Source: Trebonia sp.
GTDB taxonomy: Bacteria > Actinomycetota > Actinomycetes > Streptosporangiales > Streptosporangiaceae
Reading direction: 5' to 3'
Assembly (NCBI GenBank): GCA_030043595.1
Contig: JASHXJ010000574.1
Location: 1 to 5,548, forward strand
DNA: 5,548 bases
Position numbers and translations under genes: made by a program. This document shows, in pieces, positions 1 through 4,649 of this stretch. The notes beneath the pieces were generated by a model. The model searched no databases. It was not told where the DNA came from and saw only the letters and a program-made list of their open reading frames with translations. The first letter of the stretch is position 1; every line of letters starts with the position of its first letter.

Positions 1-56
1 ACAAGCATGTAAGTTAGTGACCCCTAGCTGGAATAGGCAGTCATGCCAGTATTCAT

Positions 57-72
57 GTTAACGATGATTAAC
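57..72. promoter_or_regulatory. Inverted repeat, candidate TetR operator
   Basis: GTTAA (57-61) and TTAAC (68-72) form a perfect 5-bp inverted repeat around a 6-bp spacer, in an AT-rich patch within otherwise GC-rich DNA. It lies about 10 bp upstream of a -10-like TAGTAT and 22 bp before the start codon of the TetR gene, where an autoregulatory operator is often found. A second, wider pair, GGCAGT (36-41) and ACTGCC (71-76), overlaps it, and GGCA/TGCC (36-47) is a further short dyad. The repeats are seen directly; operator function is inferred. Confidence 0.4.
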
Positions 73-82
73 TGCCGCCGTC

Positions 83-94
83 TAGTATGGACGG
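83..94 (+). promoter_or_regulatory. Candidate -10 element for a leaderless tetR transcript
   Basis: TAGTAT at 83-88 matches the actinobacterial -10 pattern TAnnnT and ends six bases before the ATG at 95, so transcription could begin at or next to the start codon. No Shine-Dalgarno sequence is visible before that ATG, which fits a leaderless mRNA. No good -35 is seen at the usual distance. This is inference from spacing. Confidence 0.35.
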
Positions 95-703
95 ATGGCC
101 ACTAGCGTCAGCTCCACGGCAGGGGGCACCCGGCGGCCGGGCGGCGGGTCGCGGCGCACGGAGATCCTCGATGCCGCCGCGCAGCTGTTCGCCCGGCATG
201 GCTTCCATGGCGTCTCGATGGACGACATCGGCGCGGCCGTCGGCATGACGGGACCCGGCCTGTACCGGCACTTCGCCAGCAAGACCGCCGTGCTGGCGGA
301 GATGCTGGTACGGATCAGCGAGCAGCTGCTAGCGGAGGGCGGCGCCCGGGTGGTCGCGGCGGCCGATGCCCCCGCCGCGCTCGACGCCCTGCTGCGCGGG
401 CATATCGCCTTCGCGCTCGGCCAGCCCGCCCTGATCACCGTGCACGACCGCGAGCTGGGTAACGTCCCAGAGACGGCCAGGCGGCGCATCCGCCGGCTGC
501 AGCGGCTGTACGTCGAAGAGTGGGTGACCGTACTGGCCGAGCTGTTCCCGCACGCCGCCCAGGCCAGGCTGCGCGCGGCCGTGCACGCGGCGTTCGGGCT
601 GCTCAACTCGACCCCGCACAGCGTCGGGGAGCTGCCGGACGCGGAGCTGGCGCAGCTGCTGCACGCGATGGCCCATGCCAGCCTCATGTCGGCGGCGGGA
701 TAG
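95..703 (+). CDS. TetR/AcrR family transcriptional regulator
   Basis: A 202-residue one-component repressor-type regulator of typical TetR length, expected to act as a cytoplasmic homodimer on DNA. The N-terminal DNA-binding domain covers about residues 19-71: ILDAAAQLFARHGF forms helix 1, and residues 42-61 form the helix-turn-helix ending in the hallmark GLYRHFASK. The remaining helices form the ligand and dimer domain, which contains the string GLLNSTPHS (168-176). I recall similar strings in actinobacterial regulators near acyl-CoA metabolism genes, so a fatty-acid or branched-chain-acid role is a weak guess; the ligand is unknown. The ATG at 95 is the only plausible start. An in-frame TAG lies at 83-85, and the next internal ATGs would remove the recognition helix. 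There is no Shine-Dalgarno. The gene converges with the dodecin gene, and its regulatory target may lie left of the window. Confidence 0.93.
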   Translation: MATSVSSTAGGTRRPGGGSRRTEILDAAAQLFARHGFHGVSMDDIGAAVGMTGPGLYRHFASKTAVLAEMLVRISEQLLAEGGARVVAAADAPAALDALLRGHIAFALGQPALITVHDRELGNVPETARRRIRRLQRLYVEEWVTVLAELFPHAAQARLRAAVHAAFGLLNSTPHSVGELPDAELAQLLHAMAHASLMSAAG

Positions 704-713
704 CCGCCCGCCG
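693..713. terminator. GC-rich hairpin at the convergent tetR/dodecin junction
   Basis: CGGCGGG (693-699) and CCCGCCG (707-713) can pair in a perfect 7-bp all-G/C stem with a 7-base loop that contains the TetR stop codon. The stem ends just before the dodecin stop codon at 715-717, so it could help end transcription from both sides. No T-tract follows on either strand, as is common in high-GC actinobacteria. The stem is seen; termination is inferred. Confidence 0.35.
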
Positions 714-714
714 G

Positions 715-939
715 TCAGGCCGTGGCCGTGCGCTCGTCCAGCCGGAAGCCGACCTTGAGCGTCACCTGGTAGTGGCAGCGCGCGTTGTCCTCGATCCGCC
801 CCCGGATCCCGCTGACCTCGAACCAGTCGAGGTTGTGCAGGGTCTTCGAGGCTCGGGCGACGGCTCCCTTGATCGCGTCGTCGATGCTGTCCGTCGAGGA
901 GCCGACGATCTCGCTCACTGAGTAGACGCTGTCTGACAT
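715..939 (-). CDS. Dodecin family flavin-binding protein
   Basis: A 74-residue protein with the full dodecin signature. Dodecins assemble into hollow dodecamers in the cytoplasm that bind flavins (riboflavin, FMN or FAD depending on lineage) and are thought to store flavin and quench its photochemistry. Visible motifs, in order, are VSEIVGSS near the N-terminus, the helix DDAIKGAVARASKTL (20-34), NLDWFEV (36-42) with the tryptophan (W39) that stacks on the flavin isoalloxazine ring in characterised dodecins, RGRI, and the C-terminal strand HYQVTLKVGFRLDE (56-69). Length is normal for the family, with a short extra tail after RLDE. The ATG is set by GGAGGGG (complement of 946-952) six bases upstream. 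The gene is a stand-alone unit converging on the TetR gene. A cysteine precedes HYQV (C55), in a position I recall as more often alanine. Confidence 0.96.
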   Translation of the reverse strand: MSDSVYSVSEIVGSSTDSIDDAIKGAVARASKTLHNLDWFEVSGIRGRIEDNARCHYQVTLKVGFRLDERTATA

Positions 940-945
940 CGATAT

Positions 946-952
946 CCCCTCC
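946..952 (-). promoter_or_regulatory. Ribosome binding site of the dodecin gene
   Basis: The minus strand reads GGAGGGG here, six bases before the ATG at 939-937. This is strong pairing with the 16S rRNA 3' end and it fixes the dodecin start. Confidence 0.85.
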
Positions 953-1042
953 GCATAGGTCTTGCCGGCTTGGTCCTGCCGGGCGGCTTACCCGCTGCTG
1001 AGCGGCATACCCAAAGCCGTGCCCAGTGGTCGCTGTGACGGT

Positions 1043-1055
1043 ACGCTGTCAGCGT
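1043..1055. promoter_or_regulatory. 13-bp perfect palindrome in the dodecin/small-gene intergenic region
   Basis: ACGCTGTCAGCGT has 6-bp arms around one central base. A related half-site, CGCTGTGACG, lies just upstream at 1031-1040, so CGCTGT recurs 13 bp apart. The element sits about 100 bp before the dodecin start on one side and about 50 bp before the small gene on the other, so it could be an operator for either. No clear -35/-10 pair was found for either gene in 940-1106; TTGACC (1071-1076) and TATATC (1087-1092) are present but only 10 bp apart. Operator function is inferred. Confidence 0.3.
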
Positions 1056-1093
1056 TGCATCTGTCCCCTTTTGACCCGCTTTGAACTATATCG

Positions 1094-1098
1094 AAAGG
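1094..1098 (+). promoter_or_regulatory. Probable ribosome binding site of the 62-codon gene
   Basis: AAAGG ends eight bases before the ATG at 1107. The match is modest but the spacing is good, and it supports translation of the small reading frame. A GTG at 1103 is in a different frame. Confidence 0.45.
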
Positions 1099-1106
1099 CA
1101 TAGTGA

Positions 1107-1295
1107 ATGACCCAGCCACGCCGGTGGCCGACCACCCTTGCCTGCCGGGGTACCGAGCAGACCCCGCACGAACCCGTCACCTGGCTGGGCACCTGGATAC
1201 CAGGAGACGAGTCCTCCAACGAGCCGTCCTGCTGGGTCTGCGGCGGCCACCCCTACAGCACCCCGCCGCGCTACCCCCACGTGCGGACCAGATGA
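1107..1295 (+). CDS. Small Trp/Cys-containing protein of unknown function
   Basis: A 62-residue reading frame that I do not recognise. It is probably real: G or C occupies roughly 85-90% of third codon positions, composition is normal rather than Arg/Ala-rich like shadow frames, and AAAGG precedes the ATG at good spacing. Residues of note are four tryptophans (7, 26, 30, 43), a CWVC pair (42-45) followed by GGH, another Cys at 13, and histidines at 21, 48 and 58. The C-terminal part is Pro/Tyr/Arg-rich. There is no signal peptide or membrane segment. One CxxC with nearby His could be half of a metal site, but this is only a possibility. The last 25 bp overlap, on the opposite strand, the end of the repeat-protein gene. 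A chance open frame is the main alternative. Confidence 0.55.
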   Translation: MTQPRRWPTTLACRGTEQTPHEPVTWLGTWIPGDESSNEPSCWVCGGHPYSTPPRYPHVRTR

Positions 1296-2839
1296 GCGAC
1301 CGGCCGGCTCCGTGCCGCGGGCCAGGTGCCGAGCGTGGTCGCCGGCTGGATGATCGATCCGGCAACGGTGAAGGCCGAGAAGCCGGCGGCACCGAAATAG
1401 GACCCGATGGCGGTGCAGCTGCCTGCAGACGGACATGCGACCGCGAGGGTCCCGGCGTCCCCCTCGGTGTTGAGAGCGCCGGCTACCTCCCGGGCCGGCT
1501 GCCAGGTGCCGTTCTTCTCCGTGACGACGAATGCCTGGTACCAGAAGGCCGCGTTCGAGTTGCGCCCGGCAGTAGCGGCGTAGCTGCCCCCGGCGGCGCA
1601 GTCGCCTGCCTTCGGGCATGAGATCGTGCCGACGAACGCCAGATGGGCCGTGTTGAGGGCGCCGGCCACCTCCCGGGCCGGCTGCCAGGTGCCGTTCTTC
1701 TCGGTCACGACGAACGCCCCGAAGTTGCCGCCGCCGGCGGCATAGGCGCCGCCAGCCGCGCAGTTGCCCGCGGACGGGCAGGTGATCGCGGCGGCGATCG
1801 CGCTGCCGCCCGTGTTCAGGGCGGCGGCTACCTCCCGGGCCGGCTGCCAGGTGCCGTTCTTCTCGGTCTGGACGAACGCCTGCGTCTTGCCACGGCTGTC
1901 CGTATAGGCCCCGGCGATCGCGCAATTGCCTGCGGACGCGCACGATAGCGGGGCCAGGTCCGGGTACTCGTCCGGGATCTGCAGCTGGTACGGGCTGCCG
2001 AGGGCCAGCGGGACCGGCAGCGGCTGCGCCCTGCCCCACGTGCCGTTCTTCTCGGTCACGACGAACAGGCTGGTCGCGTTGTAGTAGCCGTCGGCGGCGC
2101 AGTTGCCCGGCGAGCTGCACGACACGCCGACGACCGATGCCAGACCGCCGGTGTTCAGGGCGTCGGTGCCGGGAACGTCCAGCGCGGTTTGCCAGGTGCC
2201 GTTCTTCTCGTCGACGACGAGAGCCTGCTGCAGTCCGTTGTCATCTTCGGTGTAGCCGCCCGCGGCGCAGTTGCCCGGCGAGCCGCACGACACGGAGGTG
2301 ATCTCCGCGCCCGGCCCGGACTCATCGATGTAGGCGCCTGGTGGGGTGAAGGCCGCATGCCAGACACCGCGCACCTCCTCGGCGACGAAAGCCTGGCTGA
2401 CCCCGTTGTTGTAGTCGCCGCCGGCGGTGCAGTTGCCCGCCGAACCGCACGACACTGAGGTCACCTCGCCGGCGGTGCCGGGCACCTCGATGGCCGCCCG
2501 CCAGCTGCCGGCCTCCTCGTCGGCGACGAAGGCATGCCCACCGGACGAGTTCTCGTACTGCCCGCCGACGCTGCAATCGCCCGGCGACGGGCACGCCAGC
2601 GACTCGGGGGACGCGGACCCGCCCAGCCTGGGGAAGCCGGCCAGCTCCCGCGCGGTGCCCCAGGCGCTTGCCCCGCTTCCCGCCAGCGGACCGGAGACGG
2701 AAGCCGTGGCCGCGGTCAGACCGGGCCTGGCGGCCGGCGCCGTAGCACCGGCAGCCGTCCCGGCGCAGGCCAGCGCGCACCCCAGCGCGGCTGTCGTCAC
2801 TGCCCCCCGGGATAGAGCAGCACCCGGTCTTTTCGGCAC
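1271..2839 (-). CDS. Secreted protein with eight Trp/Cys-x5-Cys repeats (possible beta-propeller)
   Basis: A 522-residue exported protein of unknown function. The GTG at 2839 is chosen because a perfect AGGAGG (complement of 2846-2851) lies six bases upstream; the open frame extends to a GTG at 2875, but that start has no such site. It begins with a Sec-type signal peptide: a basic stretch (PKRPG...SRG), a hydrophobic core at about 13-30, and likely cleavage after AGA or ATA at 32-34. The rest is eight repeats of about 48-63 residues, each with a Trp-x-x-A strand, a [V/I/L]xC-x5-C turn (usually SAGNC or SPGNC), AAGGxY, and a strand like AFVVTEKNG. Repeat Trp positions are 60, 113, 160, 216, 268, 331, 385 and 446. 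Cys pairs are 83/89, 131/137, 185/191, 241/247, 300/306, 354/360, 408/414 and 469/475. A final GTWPAA (504-509) may close the fold. The paired cysteines suit disulfides outside the cell. No catalytic motif, sorting signal or C-terminal anchor is seen. Confidence 0.85.
   Translation of the reverse strand: MPKRPGAALSRGAVTTAALGCALACAGTAAGATAPAARPGLTAATASVSGPLAGSGASAWGTARELAGFPRLGGSASPESLACPSPGDCSVGGQYENSSGGHAFVADEEAGSWRAAIEVPGTAGEVTSVSCGSAGNCTAGGDYNNGVSQAFVAEEVRGVWHAAFTPPGAYIDESGPGAEITSVSCGSPGNCAAGGYTEDDNGLQQALVVDEKNGTWQTALDVPGTDALNTGGLASVVGVSCSSPGNCAADGYYNATSLFVVTEKNGTWGRAQPLPVPLALGSPYQLQIPDEYPDLAPLSCASAGNCAIAGAYTDSRGKTQAFVQTEKNGTWQPAREVAAALNTGGSAIAAAITCPSAGNCAAGGAYAAGGGNFGAFVVTEKNGTWQPAREVAGALNTAHLAFVGTISCPKAGDCAAGGSYAATAGRNSNAAFWYQAFVVTEKNGTWQPAREVAGALNTEGDAGTLAVACPSAGSCTAIGSYFGAAGFSAFTVAGSIIQPATTLGTWPAARSRPVAHLVRTWG
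1485..1864 (-). repeat. Three near-identical tandem coding repeats (exact 35-bp core)
   Basis: A 35-bp sequence occurs identically at 1485-1519, 1668-1702 and 1830-1864. It encodes EKNGTWQPAREV on the minus strand plus neighbouring bases. Copies are 183 and 162 bp apart, matching one protein repeat. A fourth region, 2040-2066, shares 27 bp with 1689-1715, and 2191-2210 shares 20 bp with the core. Earlier repeats of the gene (above 2300) have diverged. The pattern indicates recent duplication or gene conversion among the C-terminal repeats. Confidence 0.9.
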
Positions 2840-2845
2840 CTGCGG

Positions 2846-2851
2846 CCTCCT
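2846..2851 (-). promoter_or_regulatory. Strong ribosome binding site that fixes the GTG start of the repeat protein
   Basis: The minus strand reads AGGAGG, six bases before the GTG at 2839-2837. Starting there gives a compact signal peptide beginning MPKRPG. A start at 2875 would add 12 residues and leave this site inside the coding sequence. Confidence 0.8.
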
Positions 2852-2953
2852 GGTGAGTAAGCGCCGCGGCGCCACGACCCCTCATCAGTCTGGCCCCCTG
2901 AGCGGCTGCACGCTAGCCAGCGAGCCTCGATGAGTCCTGCGGCGCGGCGGTCG

Positions 2954-2959
2954 TATTGT
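2954..2959 (+). promoter_or_regulatory. Candidate -10 element for the reductase gene
   Basis: TATTGT lies 27 bases before the ATG at 2987, which would leave a leader of about 20 nt containing the GAGGAGG site. No convincing -35 is seen. The intergenic region 2840-2986 must also hold the promoter of the divergent repeat-protein gene. On that strand only a TAGCGT-like -10 (complement of about 2912-2917) stands out. Confidence 0.25.
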
Positions 2960-2972
2960 CGAACCCGCGACC

Positions 2973-2979
2973 GAGGAGG
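2973..2979 (+). promoter_or_regulatory. Ribosome binding site of the reductase gene
   Basis: GAGGAGG lies seven bases before the ATG at 2987 and only four before the in-frame GTG at 2984, so the ATG is preferred. It also rules out the longer open frame that begins at 2930. Confidence 0.8.
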
Positions 2980-2986
2980 ACTTGTG

Positions 2987-3553
2987 ATGCGCAGCGTGAC
3001 CTATTCGATGGGCGTCTCACTGGACGGCTACATCGCCGGGCCGGACGGCGGCATCACTGCGCCGCCGCCCGACGAGGAGATCTTCCGCCTCGTCACCGAC
3101 GAGATACGACAGCTCGGCGTCCACCTGCTGGGACGAAAGCTGTACGAGACGATGCTGTACTGGGAGACCGCCGACCAGGACCGAACGCTCGACGACGCGG
3201 AGCTCGAGTGGGCCGCGATCTGGAACCCGCTGCCGAAGGTGGTGTTCTCCACCACGCTGCCGGCGGTGCGGGGCAATGCCCGCCTGGCCGCCGCCGGCGG
3301 CCTGGCGGAGGAGATTGAGCGGTGCCGAGCCGAGCCGGGGGAGGGCGACATCGCGATCGGCGGCGCGACTCTGGCCGCCGAGGCAGCAGCGCTGGGCCTG
3401 ATCGACGAGTACCGGGCCAGGGTCTACCCGGTGCTGGTCGGCGGTGGCGTTCCGTTCTTTCCCCAGCGCCAGCGCCGGGTGGATCTCGAACTCGTCGAGA
3501 CCCGCACCTTCAGCTCGCCAGTCGTCTACCTCCGCTACCGCGTGGCGCGCTAG
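2987..3553 (+). CDS. Dihydrofolate reductase family protein (RibD C-terminal domain type)
   Basis: A 188-residue cytoplasmic protein of the RibD_C/DHFR-like fold, which binds NAD(P)H in characterised members. Visible motifs are YSMGVSLDGYIAGPDGG near the N-terminus (the usual SLDGYIA signature), LLGRKLYETMLYW (about 46-58), KVVFSTTL, and the C-terminal IAIGGATLAAEAAALGLIDE followed by VYPVLVGGGVPFF, matching the conserved gGa-La-ll--gLvDE-----P-llG-G-p-f pattern. The length equals that of stand-alone members such as YyaP-type proteins. It is not classical FolA, as the N-terminal IGxxxxLPW signature is absent. It has no deaminase domain, so it is not bifunctional RibD. The substrate is unknown and a folate or riboflavin role cannot be assumed. 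The ATG is preferred over the GTG at 2984 and the open frame from 2930 because of GAGGAGG spacing. It diverges from the repeat-protein gene and converges on the VWA gene across 10 bp. Confidence 0.92.
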   Translation: MRSVTYSMGVSLDGYIAGPDGGITAPPPDEEIFRLVTDEIRQLGVHLLGRKLYETMLYWETADQDRTLDDAELEWAAIWNPLPKVVFSTTLPAVRGNARLAAAGGLAEEIERCRAEPGEGDIAIGGATLAAEAAALGLIDEYRARVYPVLVGGGVPFFPQRQRRVDLELVETRTFSSPVVYLRYRVAR

Positions 3554-3563
3554 CCGGCTCGCC

Positions 3564-4649
3564 TCAGCTCACCGCGGGAGCGGGCACTCGCCGGGTCCGG
3601 TTCCACCACAGCGACAGCGCCACCGCCACGGCGATGAGCAGGCCGCCGCCGGCGGCGAACCATGAGGCGAGGTCTTCCTGCTTGCGGACGATCGTGAAGG
3701 CGGCGGGCAGCTTGTCGAGGGCGCTCTTCAGCTGGTCGGCGTTCGCCGCGCGGAAGAACGTGCCGCCCGTGGTCCTGGAGATCTGCATGAGGGCGGCGTA
3801 GTCCGCGGCGTTGCCTCCGGCGCTGTTGCCGCCGAAACCGCCGGGGAAGCCGCCGCCGGGGAACCCGCCCCCGGGAGGCCCCCCGCCGAACCCGCCGAAC
3901 TGGGACTCACTGCACTCCATGGGTGCGGGGTTGGAGGTGCCGTAGCCGATCGTGAACACGCGCACGCCGCGTTCCGCGGCTTCCTTGGCGGCGATCTGCG
4001 GGTCGACGCCGGCGTTGTTCCCGCCGTCGGTGAGCACGACGATGACGTCGTCCGCGTAGCCCGCGCCCTTCGGCCTCGTGACCGTGGCACCGGTGGGTGC
4101 GACGGAGGGGTCAACCTGCGCGATTTCGTCCAGCGAGGTCAGGATGCCCTCGCCGATCGCCGTGCCGAACGAGGTGGTCAGTCCCGCGAGCGCGCTGAGC
4201 AGCTGCTGGGTATTCGTGGTCGGCGGTACGAGGACGACCGCGGTGGCGGCGAAGACGACCAGGCCGATGCGCGGCCCGCCCGCCTGGGACTTGACGAAGG
4301 CGCTGGCCTGCTGCTCGGCGGCGGTGATGCGGTTGGGCTTCACATCGGTGGAGCACATGGAGCCTGAGACGTCGAGGGTGAGCATGATCGTGGCGTTCGA
4401 GGTCGCGACGGGCACGGTCGCCTGCGGGCGGGCTGCGCCGATGCTGAGCACGGCGAGCGCGAGCATGAGCAGCGCCGCGGGGATGCGCCGCCGCCAGCGG
4501 GTGCGGCCGGGCAGCGCCGCACGGACGAGCGCGATCGAGGTCACCCGCACGGCGGCCCGCCGTCGCCTGCGCCGCGTCCACCACCAGAACCCGAACACCA
4601 GCGGGATCGCGAGGAGCGCGAGCAGCGCCCATGGCCAGGAGAAAGACAT
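3564..4649 (-). CDS. Membrane-anchored VWA domain protein (BatA-like), downstream copy
   Basis: A complete 361-residue integral membrane protein. It opens with a transmembrane segment (about 5-24), a basic loop (RRRRRR, then GRTRWRRR), and a second segment (56-73) ending in AARPQ. A von Willebrand A domain follows (about 86-318), then a third segment (329-349) and a short basic tail. This is the layout of BatA/aerotolerance-type proteins. The metal-binding MIDAS is intact: DVSGS (D93, S95, S97), T163 in GTAIG, and D208 in LTDGG. A Gly/Pro/Phe-rich stretch (about 252-279) is inserted late in the domain, after IGYGT. The ATG directly abuts the TGA of the upstream VWA gene (TGAATG), so translation is probably coupled. 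A likely role is metal-dependent protein binding outside the membrane, possibly with a MoxR ATPase encoded upstream; this rests on family knowledge, and no partner is visible. Confidence 0.92.
   Translation of the reverse strand: MSFSWPWALLALLAIPLVFGFWWWTRRRRRRAAVRVTSIALVRAALPGRTRWRRRIPAALLMLALAVLSIGAARPQATVPVATSNATIMLTLDVSGSMCSTDVKPNRITAAEQQASAFVKSQAGGPRIGLVVFAATAVVLVPPTTNTQQLLSALAGLTTSFGTAIGEGILTSLDEIAQVDPSVAPTGATVTRPKGAGYADDVIVVLTDGGNNAGVDPQIAAKEAAERGVRVFTIGYGTSNPAPMECSESQFGGFGGGPPGGGFPGGGFPGGFGGNSAGGNAADYAALMQISRTTGGTFFRAANADQLKSALDKLPAAFTIVRKQEDLASWFAAGGGLLIAVAVALSLWWNRTRRVPAPAVS
3813..3896 (-). other. Gly/Pro/Phe-rich low-complexity insertion in the VWA domain
   Basis: These bases encode about 28 residues made almost only of Gly, Phe and Pro (units like GGGFPGG), followed by an Asn/Ala/Gly linker. 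They sit between the strand ending IGYGT and the helix ADYAALMQI, where the upstream VWA protein has only a short segment. I recall similar glycine-rich loops in actinobacterial relatives, so it is probably a family trait that varies in length. Confidence 0.8.

Noticed and set aside
1..56. Start of a leftward gene at the CAT at 6-8
   Set aside because: Only two codons would lie in the window and the GGGG upstream is about 12 bases away, so it cannot be supported.
82..687. Minus-strand open frame of 201 codons
   Set aside because: It is antisense to the TetR gene, which has an unmistakable helix-turn-helix; the antisense product is Ser/Ala/Arg-rich without motifs.
1103..1621. Plus-strand frame of 172 codons starting GTG at 1103
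   Set aside because: It overlaps the 62-codon gene out of frame and then runs antisense to the repeat-protein gene; its composition is shadow-like.
1086..2120. Minus-strand open frame of 344 codons
   Set aside because: It is an offset frame of the repeat-protein gene. The product is Arg/Gly-rich with no signal peptide or start site, and its repeats merely mirror the repeated DNA.
1485..2210. CRISPR-like direct repeats
   Set aside because: The repeats are spaced by 160-180 bp, lie in a coding frame and encode protein repeats.
2737..2839. Lipoprotein or Tat signal in the repeat protein
   Set aside because: The cysteines in the hydrophobic core follow ALG and ALA, lacking the usual Leu at -3. 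With the corrected start no twin-arginine motif remains.
2427..2933. Plus-strand open frame of 168 codons
   Set aside because: It is opposite the signal peptide and first repeats of the secreted protein and has no ribosome binding site or recognisable domain.
2881..2934. CTCATC/GATGAG inverted pair between the divergent genes
   Set aside because: The arms are 6 bp and 42 bp apart, which is expected by chance in a region this size.
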